A DNA stretch of 31,462 nucleotides from an uncultured bacterium (GCA_905214345.1 CAJMLV010000032.1:1-31462); one strand, 5' to 3'; positions 1 through 8,726 are shown, counted from the first letter of the stretch. Notes: generated by a model not told the origin, from the sequence alone. Numbers and translations: made by a program.

Positions 1-51
1 CACTCCCCGGCATAGCCGGGGGTTGTCCTTACGCTTAAGCTAACAAAACAA

Positions 52-96
52 AAAATCCCGCCTTTCCGGAATATCCCTCCGGAAAGACGGGATTTT
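52..96 (-). terminator. Rho-independent terminator after deoC
   Basis: An inverted repeat with arms at 52-70 and 78-96 has one internal mismatch and a 7-base loop. On the minus strand the hairpin is followed by a T-rich run. It starts about ten bases past the deoC stop codon, so it ends the gtrA-small protein-deoC unit. The stem begins with A and ends with T on both strands, so it could work in both directions. Confidence 0.85.
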
Positions 97-106
97 CATT
101 TGTGTG

Positions 107-766
107 TTACTCCGCGGTGAGCAGGCTCACGGCACGGGAGGTGCCCAGGCGGTCGGCGCCCAGGTCCAGGAACTTTTCCATATCCTCGATGGTGGAGATG
201 CCGCCTGCCGCCTTGATCTTGCAGCGGCCCGCCACATGTTTGGCGAACAGCTCAATATCATGGAAGGTGGCACCGGCGGTGGAGAAGCCTGTGGAAGTCT
301 TGATGTAGTCCGCACCGGCTTCGGGCACGATGTCACACATCTTGATCTTTTCCTCGTCGGTAAGCAGGCAGGTCTCGATGATGACCTTGAGGCAGTTATC
401 CCCCACAGCCTGCTTCACGGCGGCGATATCTTCCCGCACAGCGTCGTACTCGCCGTTTTTCAAGCGGCCGATGTTGATGACCATATCCACTTCGGTGGCA
501 CCGTTCTCGATGGCGGTACGGGCCTCAAAGCATTTGCTGGCGGTGTCCATGGCGCCCAGAGGGAACCCCACCACACAGCACACCGGCACCCGGCCGGCCA
601 TGTATTCGGCGGCCTGCTTCACATAGCAGGTGTTGATGCACACCGAGGCGGTGTGGTACTGCATGGCTTCGTCGCACAGTTTCTGGATCTGGGGCCAGGT
701 GGCTTCGGGCTTGAGCAGGGTGTGGTCCACCACCGCGAACAGCTGTTCCTTGCTGTAACGGCTCAT
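107..766 (-). CDS. deoC: Deoxyribose-phosphate aldolase
   Basis: This is a 219-residue class I aldolase that splits 2-deoxyribose 5-phosphate into glyceraldehyde 3-phosphate and acetaldehyde in deoxynucleoside breakdown. The catalytic set is visible: Asp94 in EVDMVINIG, the Schiff-base Lys156 in DYIKTSTGF, and Lys185 in KIKAAGG. Length is normal for the family. I chose the ATG at 766 because a GGAG ribosome binding site lies just upstream and the DeoC homology begins there; a longer frame reaching 853 lacks such support. The start overlaps the stop of the 52-residue peptide gene as ATGA, so the two are probably translationally coupled. No other deo genes are nearby. The function is confident. 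Confidence 0.96.
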   Translation of the reverse strand: MSRYSKEQLFAVVDHTLLKPEATWPQIQKLCDEAMQYHTASVCINTCYVKQAAEYMAGRVPVCCVVGFPLGAMDTASKCFEARTAIENGATEVDMVINIGRLKNGEYDAVREDIAAVKQAVGDNCLKVIIETCLLTDEEKIKMCDIVPEAGADYIKTSTGFSTAGATFHDIELFAKHVAGRCKIKAAGGISTIEDMEKFLDLGADRLGTSRAVSLLTAE

Positions 767-921
767 CTGTATTCGGCTCCTTTCCCACAATGTTTGCACA
801 GGTGCGCCTGATGCAGGCCGATGGTGGAGAAGATGATGGACGTGACACCGCACACGGTGGCAATGATGCCCAAAATCAGACCGGTGAGACGCAGCCCACC
901 GCCGCGTACCTTGTTTTTCAT
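763..921 (-). CDS. Small single-span membrane protein, 52 residues
   Basis: A 52-residue ORF begins at ATG 921 with a near-perfect AGGAGG site about 7 bases upstream and ends in TGA overlapping the deoC ATG. The protein has a basic N-terminus (MKNKVRGGG), one hydrophobic stretch at about residues 12-37, and a short tail with a CxxC pair (CKHCGKG). It would be a membrane peptide with its C-terminal tail outside or inside depending on topology. I do not recognise a family. The strong ribosome binding site, the ATGA overlap and the clean hydrophobic segment argue that it is real. The CxxC could bind metal or form a disulfide; that is inference. Confidence 0.75.
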   Translation of the reverse strand: MKNKVRGGGLRLTGLILGIIATVCGVTSIIFSTIGLHQAHLCKHCGKGAEYR

Positions 922-946
922 AGGAAAGCCTCCTTTGACACGCCTG

Positions 947-1396
947 TTACGGCGCTTTTTTGGTGAAGATCAGAATCTTGGAAAACACGTAGTTGGAAAC
1001 GATCACCACGACCTGCGAGAACAGCTTGACGATGTTGGCCCACAGTTCGGGAGAAACAAAGGTGATGGCGGGGCCCAGAAGGCTCACGCCGCCCCACATG
1101 ATGAGCTGGTCCACCACGGCGGTGAAGATGCGGCAGCCCACAAACTTGGTGAATTCCTGCCAGGCGGCGGCGCCGCGGCTTTTGCTGCGGAACACGAAGC
1201 TGCGGTTGGTCCAGTAGGCAAAGAGGATGCAGATGGCGTTGTTGATGACATTGCCCACGCCCGCTGCAAACTCCAGCCCGAAAGCCGCCTGGAAGATGTT
1301 GAGGATCAGGAAATTGAGCAGCGTGGCCAGCCCGCCGAAAAACAGGTAGGACAGCTGTTCATAGTATTTGATGATCAGGTCTTTGATTTTCTGCAT
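947..1396 (-). CDS. GtrA-family membrane protein
   Basis: This 149-residue protein has about four membrane spans and the GtrA/DPMS-type pattern: an early FFGGLATLLNF segment, NNAICILFAYWTNRSFVF in the middle, and SNYVFSKILIF near the end. GtrA-family proteins are thought to move or assist movement of undecaprenyl-phosphate-linked monosaccharides across the membrane. They usually sit with a GtrB-type GT2 and a membrane glycosyltransferase, and both are encoded upstream in the neighbouring operon (7791-8726 and 6047-7756). The ATG at 1396 has only a weak GGGTG site. A terminator hairpin ends about 18 bases before the start, so expression depends on readthrough or an unseen promoter. Confidence 0.88.
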   Translation of the reverse strand: MQKIKDLIIKYYEQLSYLFFGGLATLLNFLILNIFQAAFGLEFAAGVGNVINNAICILFAYWTNRSFVFRSKSRGAAAWQEFTKFVGCRIFTAVVDQLIMWGGVSLLGPAITFVSPELWANIVKLFSQVVVIVSNYVFSKILIFTKKAP

Positions 1397-1413
1397 GGTA
1401 CACCCGTAAAGCC

Positions 1414-1445
1414 AAAAGAGGCCCGCCTGTGACCAGGCAGGCCTC
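1414..1445 (-). terminator. Terminator after ispH-rpsA, just upstream of gtrA
   Basis: The arms at 1418-1429 and 1434-1445 form a 12-position stem with one mismatch and a 4-base loop. On the minus strand it is followed by TTTT. It lies 21 bases after the ispH-rpsA stop codon and about 18 bases before the GtrA start, so it would end the long upstream operon but also limit GtrA expression. Confidence 0.8.
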
Positions 1446-1466
1446 CCATTGGGAACAATTCAGAGA

Positions 1467-3398
1467 TTATTCAGCGTCGGTATCGTCGCCGGCCACTTCG
1501 TCCTCGCAGGCCTTCATGGACAGGCTGATACGCTTGCGGTCGAAGTCGACGTTGATCAGCTTCACGCGGACTTCGTCGCCCACCTTCAGCACGTCGCTGA
1601 CCTTGTTCACGCGCTCGTTGGAGATCTCGCTGATGTGGACCAGACCGTCAACACCGGGCAGGATGCGGACAAAGGCGCCGAACTTGGTGATGGAGACCAC
1701 CGGAGCAGTGAACTCGCTGCCGATGGGATACTCGTTCTTCAGCTTCTCCCAGGGGTTGTCCTCTTCCTTCTTGTAGCCCAGGGAAACCTTCTGGTTCTCG
1801 GGGTCATAGCTCTTGACGTAGACGTCGATGGTGTCGCCCACGCTGACAACCTCAGAGGGATGCTTCAGGTTGGACCAGCTCAGCTCGCTGATGTGGCACA
1901 GGCCGTCCACGCCGCCGATGTCAACAAAGGCACCGTAGGAGGTCAGGCTCTTGACAACGCCGGTGTAGTGCTTGTCCACTTCCACGTTCTGCCAGAACTC
2001 TTCACGCTTGGCCTTGTTCTCTTCGGCGGTCACCTTGTTGATGCTGCCAACGATCTTGCGGCCGGCGCACTCGGTGATGACCAGACGCACATGCTGACCC
2101 ACCAGCTTGGTGTAGTCTTCGTCACGGCGCATGGTGGCCTGAGAGCGGGGCACGAAGACGCGCACGCCCTTGACATTGACGACGACGCCGCCCTTGTTGG
2201 CTTCCATAACGTCGCCTTCCATGACGGTGCCGTTCTCGGCAGCTTCGGAAACGTCCTTCATGCCCTTCTGGGCTTCGAAACGGACGCGGGAAAGGGTATC
2301 GACGCCTTCCTGGTCGTTGGTCTTGACAACAACCAGATCCAGTTCGTCGTCCACCTTAACAAGGTCTTCCATCTTGGCGTTGGGATCATGCGTCATCTCG
2401 TTGAGCTTGACGATGCCGGTGTGCTTGGAGCCGTCGATGCCCACGACGCACTCCGTGGGGCTGACGCTGATGACCTTGGCTTTAACGATCTTACCTGCGA
2501 ACAGAGGTTTCGCCTCAGAGGCCTCGAGCATTTCGGCAAAACTCATGTCGTCACGGATTTCTTCACTCATACAGTTAAGTACCTCCTCAATTATAGACGA
2601 AGGCGTGGAAGCCCCGGCTGTTACGCCCACCACCCTGGCACCTTTGAGCCATGCACGGTCGAGTTCATCAGCTGTCTCGACGGTGACGGCATCGGTATGC
2701 CGGGCGGCGACCTGCAACAGTTTCTGGGTGTTGGAGGAATGATGACCACCAATGACGATCATATGATCGCATTTTTGGCTGAGGTCCTCCGCCTCCTGTT
2801 GCCTCGCCCACGTTGCATTACATATTGTATCAAATATTTTGGCATTTGTACACCACTTTTTTAGAGAAGCCTTGCAACTTTCCCAACTTTGGACCCGAAA
2901 AGTGGTCTGTGCCACCACATAAATGGATTTTTGCTGCGCAAGAATTTCGCGCATCTTTTCCAGTTCGTCCAGATTCGCAAAAACCCGCACTTCACCGCTT
3001 GTATGGCCCACAATCCCCTGTACTTCAGGATGGGAAGCATCCCCCGCCACCAGCAAAAGCGCACCATTTTTGCCCGCTTCTTCGGCAATTTTATGGATTT
3101 TTGATACAAATGGGCAGGTGGCATCATGAAACGCCAGGCCGCGTGTGCTGATTTTGTCATAAACCGTCCGGGGCACCCCGTGGCTGCGGATGACGACCTC
3201 GTACCCGTCGGGCACCGAATCGATGTCCGGGCAGGTCAGCGCGCCCTTGCTTTCCAGGTCCTGCACCACCTGGGGGTTGTGGATCAGCGGACCCAGGGTG
3301 GCCACACGGCAGCCCTTGTCCAGCAGGTCATAGGTCAGCTTGACGGCGCGGTCCACGCCGAAGCAGAAACCGGCGGTCTTGGCCAGAATGATCTCCAT
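1467..3398 (-). CDS. ispH: Bifunctional HMBPP reductase / ribosomal protein S1 fusion
   Basis: This 643-residue fusion joins IspH (about residues 1-280) to four S1 RNA-binding domains (about 295-630). IspH makes isopentenyl and dimethylallyl diphosphate in the last step of the MEP isoprenoid pathway. Its three [4Fe-4S] cysteines are present (Cys12 in GFCFG, Cys95 in ATCPFV, Cys193 in TICNAT), with His41, His123 and Glu125 of the active site. The S1 half should bind mRNA and support translation. The fusion is known from Clostridia. The start at 3398 (MEIILAKTAGF) has an AGGAG site; the frame runs further upstream without support. The gene lies 16 bases after plsC. Bases 2821-3120, inside the IspH part, are unusually AT-rich (see findings). 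Confidence 0.96.
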   Translation of the reverse strand: MEIILAKTAGFCFGVDRAVKLTYDLLDKGCRVATLGPLIHNPQVVQDLESKGALTCPDIDSVPDGYEVVIRSHGVPRTVYDKISTRGLAFHDATCPFVSKIHKIAEEAGKNGALLLVAGDASHPEVQGIVGHTSGEVRVFANLDELEKMREILAQQKSIYVVAQTTFRVQSWESCKASLKKWCTNAKIFDTICNATWARQQEAEDLSQKCDHMIVIGGHHSSNTQKLLQVAARHTDAVTVETADELDRAWLKGARVVGVTAGASTPSSIIEEVLNCMSEEIRDDMSFAEMLEASEAKPLFAGKIVKAKVISVSPTECVVGIDGSKHTGIVKLNEMTHDPNAKMEDLVKVDDELDLVVVKTNDQEGVDTLSRVRFEAQKGMKDVSEAAENGTVMEGDVMEANKGGVVVNVKGVRVFVPRSQATMRRDEDYTKLVGQHVRLVITECAGRKIVGSINKVTAEENKAKREEFWQNVEVDKHYTGVVKSLTSYGAFVDIGGVDGLCHISELSWSNLKHPSEVVSVGDTIDVYVKSYDPENQKVSLGYKKEEDNPWEKLKNEYPIGSEFTAPVVSITKFGAFVRILPGVDGLVHISEISNERVNKVSDVLKVGDEVRVKLINVDFDRKRISLSMKACEDEVAGDDTDAE

Positions 3399-3414
3399 GG
3401 CAATTCTCCTGTGT

Positions 3415-4095
3415 TCAGGTCTCGAGTTTGGGGTCGGCGTCGGGCGCCGGGTCGACGGCAGGCAGTTCCGCCGGCTCAAAGCTGTTTTCCCGGTACAGTT
3501 CTTCCAGCGCGTCGGTCAGGCGGCTGCGCAGGGCGCGCAGTTCCTTGATCTGGTGGCGCGGGTCAGTGATGCGCAGTTCCTCCGCCGGAATGGGCTGCCC
3601 GAAGCAGATGCGCATGCGGCAGAACAGATGCATCCGGTGGTCGGGGGTATCATAAATGATGCGGCAGGGCACCATATCCGCCCCCGCCTGCCCGGCAATG
3701 ACGAAAGCGCCGCTTTTCAGCTTGCCCAGTTTGCCGTCCTTGCTGCGGGTACCTTCGGGGAAGATGAGCACACCGGTGCCCTTTTTACATTCTTCGGTCA
3801 CACGGTTGACGGTTTCCAGGTCGCCGTGGCCGCGGTCGATGGGCACCGCACCCATGCAGCGCAGGAACCAGGCCACAAAGGGGTTGCGGAACAGTTCCTG
3901 CTTGGCCAGGATGCGGAACCGGCGGAAACGGAAGATCACCACCAGGATGAACACCGGATCCAGTTCCGAAAGATGGTTGGGGGCCACCACGATGGGACGG
4001 CCGCGGGGAATGAGATCACGGCCCACCACCCGCACGCGCCAGACAATGTGCATCAACACCCATACGATGGGCAGCAGGATCCAGTACAAAAGCAT
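3415..4095 (-). CDS. plsC: 1-acyl-sn-glycerol-3-phosphate acyltransferase
   Basis: This 226-residue lysophosphatidate acyltransferase transfers an acyl chain to lysophosphatidic acid to make phosphatidic acid for membrane phospholipids. It has an N-terminal hydrophobic segment (residues 1-20), the catalytic NHLSELD motif (His41/Asp46 of HX4D), the RILAKQELF block, and the substrate-binding FPEGTRS motif near residue 114. The C-terminal tail from about residue 205 is Pro/Glu/Asp-rich and probably disordered. It lies between cmk and ispH-rpsA, an order common in Clostridia. The ATG at 4095 has an AGGA site about 13 bases upstream, which is rather far. Confidence 0.95.
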   Translation of the reverse strand: MLLYWILLPIVWVLMHIVWRVRVVGRDLIPRGRPIVVAPNHLSELDPVFILVVIFRFRRFRILAKQELFRNPFVAWFLRCMGAVPIDRGHGDLETVNRVTEECKKGTGVLIFPEGTRSKDGKLGKLKSGAFVIAGQAGADMVPCRIIYDTPDHRMHLFCRMRICFGQPIPAEELRITDPRHQIKELRALRSRLTDALEELYRENSFEPAELPAVDPAPDADPKLET

Positions 4096-4144
4096 AAGTT
4101 CACCATTTCCTATATTTTTTACATCCCTATGCGCAGGGGGCGGG

Positions 4145-4807
4145 TCAGATGTGTTCCAGGATCGTCTTTTTCAGCAGAGCGAAGCTCTCCTCAATGCCAA
4201 TGTCGCTGGTATCCACCAGGACAGCGTCCTCCGCCTGGCGCAGAGGGGCCACGGCGCGGTGGGTGTCCTGGTAGTCACGCTGTTCGATGTCGGCCAGAAC
4301 GGTGGCGTAATCGGTCTGCTTGCCCTTTTCCAGCAGTTCGGCCAGACGGCGGCGGGCACGGGCGTCGGCACTGGCGGTCAGGTAGATCTTGACGGTGGCG
4401 TTGGGCAGCACCACGGTACCGATATCCCGGCCGTCCATGAGCACATCCCGGCTGGCCGCCAGATTCCGCTGGGTGTCCAGCAGGAAGGTGCGCACCGCCG
4501 GATGGGCAGACACGTCGGAAGCTGCCATGCCGATATCCTCAGCCCGGACAGCCTCGGTCACGTCCTCGCCGTTGAGCAGGATGTGCTGGGCGCCGTCCTG
4601 CAGGCGGATGTCCAGCTGGATCTGCGGCAGCAGCGCTCCCACAGCGTCGGCGTTCTTGGTGTCGGCCCCCGCGCGGCGGGCATACAGGCCAATGGCGCGG
4701 TACATGGCGCCGGTGTCCACATAGGTGTAGCCCAGGTCGGCCGCCAGACGGCGGGCCATGCTGGATTTACCGGCCCCGGAAGGGCCGTCGATGGCAACAG
4801 AAATCAT
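4145..4807 (-). CDS. cmk: Cytidylate kinase
   Basis: This 220-residue kinase phosphorylates CMP and dCMP to the diphosphates. The P-loop IDGPSGAGKSS lies at residues 6-16, followed by the family block YVDTGAMYRAIG and the DGRDIGTVV motif in the centre. The length is typical. An AGGAG site lies 10 bases before the ATG at 4807. It lies 17 bases downstream of the HI0933-type flavoprotein gene and 49 bases upstream of plsC, so all are one transcript. Confidence 0.96.
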   Translation of the reverse strand: MISVAIDGPSGAGKSSMARRLAADLGYTYVDTGAMYRAIGLYARRAGADTKNADAVGALLPQIQLDIRLQDGAQHILLNGEDVTEAVRAEDIGMAASDVSAHPAVRTFLLDTQRNLAASRDVLMDGRDIGTVVLPNATVKIYLTASADARARRRLAELLEKGKQTDYATVLADIEQRDYQDTHRAVAPLRQAEDAVLVDTSDIGIEESFALLKKTILEHI

Positions 4808-4824
4808 GAGAACAACGCTCCTTT

Positions 4825-6060
4825 TTATTGGTCGGCCTCGGCTGCTGCCGCTGCCGCAGCCCGGGCGGTAGCCCAGGCGATCTGCAGATTATAGCCTCCT
4901 GTGCGGGCATCCACATCCAGGATCTCCCCGGCAAAGTACAGCCCCGGGCAGAGTTTGCTGGCCATGGTCTTGGGGTCCACTTCCCGCACATCCACACCGC
5001 CGGCGGTGATGACCGCGTGTTCCAGGTCCCCCAGAGCGGTGACGGGAACGGCCCAGTGCTTGCACAGCCGCACCAGGTCCATCTTCTGTTCCCGGGTGAT
5101 CTGGGCCGCCCGGGTGGCGGGGTCCACGCCCCACTTTTCCACCGCCACCGGGCGCATGGAATGGGGCAGCAGCTTTTCCAGGGCGCCCTGGGCGCTGCGG
5201 CCGCCCAGCGCGGCGAAATCCCGGGTCAGGCGGTCATACAAAGTCTTTTCGTCCAGAGCCGGTTTGAGGTCGAACTCACACACATACTTATGGGCGCGGA
5301 TGTCGTCGATGTAGGTGGAGGCGGAGAGCACCAGCGGCCCCGAAAGGCCGAAGTGGGTGAACAGCGCCTCCCCCTGTTCGGTGAACAGCGGCTTGCCGTC
5401 CCGCAGCAGGGTCAGGGTGACGTTGCGCAGGGACAGCCCCATGAGCTTGCGGCAGGCCGGGTCCGGGGAGACCAGGCTGCACAGGCTGGGCTGGGGCTTG
5501 ACGATGGTGTGCCCCGCCTGTTGGGCCAGGCGGTAGCCGCTGCCGTCACTGCCGGTGACCGGGTAGCTGACGCCGCCGGTGGCCAGCAGCACGTTCCGGG
5601 CCCGGTAGGCCTTGCCCCCGGCGATGACGCCCTTGCAGACCCCGTCCTCTAAAATCAGTTCCTCGGCGTCAGCCTTCACAAAGCGGGCGGCTTCGGCGTA
5701 CTGCCGCAAGGCGGCCAGCACATCCGCCGCCCGGTCGCTCTGGGGAAAGACCCGGCGTCCCCGCTCGGTCTTGAGGGGCACGCCCAGGGACTCAAACAGA
5801 TCCATGGCTGCCGAAGGCGGAAAGGCATGCAGGCAGGAGAACAAAAACCGGGGATTGCGGCGCACATAGTTCATGAATTCCCGGGGGTCGCAGTCATTGG
5901 TGACGTTGCAGCGGCCTTTTCCGGTGATGAGCAGCTTCTGGCCCGGGCCTTTGGGGTTGTGTTCCAGCACGGTGACCGAAGCCCCCAGGGCACAGGCGGT
6001 ACCGGCGGCCATCAGACCGGCCGCTCCGCCGCCCACGATGAGCAGATCATCCAGCGGCAT
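4825..6060 (-). CDS. HI0933-family FAD flavoprotein (aminoacetone oxidase-like)
   Basis: This 411-residue flavoprotein carries an N-terminal dinucleotide-binding motif (IVGGGAAGLMAA, about residues 8-19) and the family signature KLLITGKGRCNVTND at about 43-57. A C-terminal FAD-binding block ends with GLYFAGEILDVDARTGGYNLQ. The HI0933/YhiN family has a two-domain flavoprotein fold; its physiological substrate is not well established. The ATG at 6060 has an AAGGAGGA site 6 bases upstream. A longer frame to 6183 is only overlap with the upstream gene, whose last 14 bases this gene overlaps. Position directly before cmk is common in Clostridia. Confidence 0.93.
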   Translation of the reverse strand: MPLDDLLIVGGGAAGLMAAGTACALGASVTVLEHNPKGPGQKLLITGKGRCNVTNDCDPREFMNYVRRNPRFLFSCLHAFPPSAAMDLFESLGVPLKTERGRRVFPQSDRAADVLAALRQYAEAARFVKADAEELILEDGVCKGVIAGGKAYRARNVLLATGGVSYPVTGSDGSGYRLAQQAGHTIVKPQPSLCSLVSPDPACRKLMGLSLRNVTLTLLRDGKPLFTEQGEALFTHFGLSGPLVLSASTYIDDIRAHKYVCEFDLKPALDEKTLYDRLTRDFAALGGRSAQGALEKLLPHSMRPVAVEKWGVDPATRAAQITREQKMDLVRLCKHWAVPVTALGDLEHAVITAGGVDVREVDPKTMASKLCPGLYFAGEILDVDARTGGYNLQIAWATARAAAAAAAEADQ

Positions 6061-7756
6061 GGGCGTTCCTCCTTTTCTGGGCAGCCAGCACCAGGCTGAC
6101 CACAGTGAACAGCACCAGCAGCGGATGCACCGTTGCCAGGTACATGGTGGATGTGCCGATGCCGAAGCTGGACACTTCCACAAAGGCGATCATGCCGCAG
6201 CGCAGCGCCGCCATGAGCAGCAGCATCAGCTGCAGCACCCAGGGCACCAGGGCAGTGAAGCATTTCCGGGCGGCACGCACCCGGTCGGGCAGGTCCCGCA
6301 GCCAGAAGAGCACCGCCAGAGCAAAGGCCACCGGCAGCGCAAACGCCCACACCAGGCGCAGGGCCTGCATGCCCCCGAACACCAGCTTCTGGGTGGGGCT
6401 GTAATAGGGCGTATCCTTGCCCGCTTCGGCGGCACCGTTCAGGGAACAGTGCAGGTAGCCGGACCAGAGGGCAAAGTCCTCCTCGGTACCGATGGAGCGC
6501 AGAGATTCATAGGGTTCGCAGTCCTGGAAGGTGAGCACCCAGCCCAGGCTGCGCAGGCTTTCCTTCAGGGTGGGCAGCACATACTCCGCCCGGATGGGCT
6601 GGGTGGTGCCGCTGCGCCGCCCGCTGCGGGCGGGCAGGGTGCCGTCGTCACAGGCGGCGTTGACCTTGTCCGCCACCGTCTGCCAATACGCTTCAGCGCC
6701 TTCGGCGGTATCGTAAATGCCTTCGTATTGCGCCGCCCTCCGGATCGCCCAATAGAAACTGCCGGCGCGGTAGTCGTCCAGTTCGGGGTCCCGGAAATCG
6801 TTGGCCATCTGGGGGTCCTCTTCCAGCCAGTAGGAAAGGGGTTCCAGTTCAGGTACCGCCTCATACAGCAGTTCCCGGGCGTCGGCGGGCACACTGAGCA
6901 TTGGTTCGTCGGATTCGGTGGCCACCCGGCTCATGGCGCCCATGGCGTCGGCAAAGGCGCCGCCGGAAAAATCAGAGAGGGTAAACACTCCGTAGTAAGC
7001 CTGGTTCAGGGCACAGAAGATGCCCACGCCCCCCGCCAGCATAGCGTACGGCAGCAGCTGCACCAGCGCCCGCAGCCAACGGCGGCGGCGCACCGCCACC
7101 CCCAGCATGCCCAGGGTGGCCAGCACGGTGAAGGGCAGCAGGAACAATCCGGCGTCCTCCCGGCTGAGATACCCGGCGGTAAGGCCCGCACCTCCCGCCA
7201 GCAGCCAGGGCCACAGGGGTGTCTTGTCGGTGCGCAGCACCCGCAAAGCCGCCCCGGCGAACCCGGCAAAGGCCAGCAGGCAGAGGGCCGGGAAGATGTT
7301 GTCCCGGTAGACCCGCAAAGTATACGCTGCCCAGGAGGAGGGCAGGCAGGCCAGCAGGGCAAAAAGAACCAGGGTCACGGCCCTGCCCTGCCCTGCGGGC
7401 ATCTTCTCCCACAAAGGCGAAAAAGCAAAGGCCGCAAAGAGGGCAGCGGCGCACCACAGGGCCGCTCCGCCCAGAAGATAGGGAATGTGCAGAGCGTTGA
7501 GGAAAGCCAGCCACACCGGGAAGAACATGGATTTGGAGAGGGTAAGATAATCATACTCTCCCAGCCATTGCCCGGCGGAGATGGACTGCGCAGCCCGGAA
7601 CATAAGTTCATCGTCCAGAGGCGCGCCCCCCACCCAGGTATAAGCCTGCTGAAAGCCGGTGAGCCCCAGGCGCACCAGCACCAGCGCAGCCGCACATACC
7701 CAGAAGGCTCGGCGGGAGAGGGAAATCTGTTGATTTTTCAGACGGGAAAACGGCAT
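6047..7756 (-). CDS. GT-C-like polytopic membrane protein, probable glycosyltransferase
   Basis: This 569-residue protein has a first membrane span at about residues 17-37, a loop ending in APLDDEL (Asp48, Asp49, Glu50), then many further spans. A large soluble segment lies at about 275-420, with closing spans at about 445-560. An acidic pair right after the first span and a second motif (YLSREDAGLF, about 195-205) are features of GT-C glycosyltransferases, which take sugar from a polyprenyl-phosphate donor on the outer face of the membrane. The exact family is not recognised. It lies 34 bases after the membrane GT2, a natural donor maker, and overlaps the next gene by 14 bases. The ATG has an AAGGA site. 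Confidence 0.7.
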   Translation of the reverse strand: MPFSRLKNQQISLSRRAFWVCAAALVLVRLGLTGFQQAYTWVGGAPLDDELMFRAAQSISAGQWLGEYDYLTLSKSMFFPVWLAFLNALHIPYLLGGAALWCAAALFAAFAFSPLWEKMPAGQGRAVTLVLFALLACLPSSWAAYTLRVYRDNIFPALCLLAFAGFAGAALRVLRTDKTPLWPWLLAGGAGLTAGYLSREDAGLFLLPFTVLATLGMLGVAVRRRRWLRALVQLLPYAMLAGGVGIFCALNQAYYGVFTLSDFSGGAFADAMGAMSRVATESDEPMLSVPADARELLYEAVPELEPLSYWLEEDPQMANDFRDPELDDYRAGSFYWAIRRAAQYEGIYDTAEGAEAYWQTVADKVNAACDDGTLPARSGRRSGTTQPIRAEYVLPTLKESLRSLGWVLTFQDCEPYESLRSIGTEEDFALWSGYLHCSLNGAAEAGKDTPYYSPTQKLVFGGMQALRLVWAFALPVAFALAVLFWLRDLPDRVRAARKCFTALVPWVLQLMLLLMAALRCGMIAFVEVSSFGIGTSTMYLATVHPLLVLFTVVSLVLAAQKRRNAHAAG

Positions 7757-7790
7757 GAGGGGTCCTTTCCGGCATCAAAGGCGCGGCAAT

Positions 7791-8726
7791 TCACTTCTGA
7801 ATTTTTTCGATGCTTTCGATGAGGTATTTCTGCTGTTTGAAGGTCAGGTCCACCAGCAAAGACAGATACTTGATGATGATGGTCAGCACCGCAAACACCC
7901 CGGCAAAGCCCAGGGTCAGCACGAACATGGTGGTGGTCCATCCCTCGATGGGATGGCCGGTGCAGAAGACGATAAAGGTATAAGCCAGTTCCGCCAGCGC
8001 CAGCACCATCATGGCCAGGGCAATGCCCGCGCTGAGACGGAACCCTGCATCGGTGTACAGGGCCAGGCTGTCGGCGGCCAGGGCAAAACGTCCTGCGGGC
8101 TTATCCGTCAGGCGGCCGTCAAATTCCAGGTCGGTCATCTTCAGGCCGGAAGCCGCATAGGCCGCCTTGCGGTAAGGCAGGTGGGCGCTGGAAGCATGCA
8201 CCCGGTTGATGGCCCGCCGGGTGACCAGGCGGAAAGCGTCGGTGCGCAGGCGGTAGGCACTGTGGGAGTTGGCGTTGAACACCTTGTAAAACAGCCCGCT
8301 GCCGCCCCGGGTCTGCTTGGGGCAGACCGAAACGATGTCGCTGCCCTGCTGGGCGGTGCGGTACGCTTCAAAAATCAGCGAAGCATCATAGGGCATCTCG
8401 GTGGAGTCGAACTCGTAGACATAGTCCCCGATGGCGGCGTCCAGACCGGCGTTCATGGCGGGTTCCAGCCCCTGGTGCAGGCTCATGTGCAGGATGGTCA
8501 GGGGTTTGGGCAGGTCGGCGGCCCAGCTGCGCAGGGCTTTGACCACCGCCGGATCGGCGGCGTCATCCACCGCCACCAGCTCATACTGGGCAAAGTGGGC
8601 TTCCAGTTCCGCGGTCAGGGTCTGGAAAAAGCGGACGGTGCGGTCGGCATCCCCCCGCAGGTACACCACCGCCGAGACAAAGTTCTTTTCTTTATTGAGC
8701 TTTTCGCTCAGGGTTTCCTGATTCAT
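7791..8726 (-). CDS. GtrB/DPM-like family 2 glycosyltransferase with two membrane spans
   Basis: This 311-residue protein has an N-terminal GT-A domain (about residues 14-225) and two C-terminal membrane spans (about 228-255 and 263-292). The overall layout matches GtrB and polyprenyl-phosphate sugar synthases that load a sugar onto undecaprenyl phosphate. Conserved blocks include ELVAVDDAADP and a GLEPAMNAGLDAAIGDYV stretch. The usual metal-binding DxD region reads EFDSTEMP, a divergent form, so donor and activity are uncertain. The start overlaps the stop of the FAD oxidoreductase as ATGA. With the following GT-C-like protein and the GtrA protein it would make a three-part glycosylation system. 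Confidence 0.82.
   Translation of the reverse strand: MNQETLSEKLNKEKNFVSAVVYLRGDADRTVRFFQTLTAELEAHFAQYELVAVDDAADPAVVKALRSWAADLPKPLTILHMSLHQGLEPAMNAGLDAAIGDYVYEFDSTEMPYDASLIFEAYRTAQQGSDIVSVCPKQTRGGSGLFYKVFNANSHSAYRLRTDAFRLVTRRAINRVHASSAHLPYRKAAYAASGLKMTDLEFDGRLTDKPAGRFALAADSLALYTDAGFRLSAGIALAMMVLALAELAYTFIVFCTGHPIEGWTTTMFVLTLGFAGVFAVLTIIIKYLSLLVDLTFKQQKYLIESIEKIQK

Noticed and set aside
5..21. Perfect 7+7 hairpin at the left edge
   Set aside because: It has no T-run on either side in view and its neighbouring gene is outside the window, so I could not assign a role.
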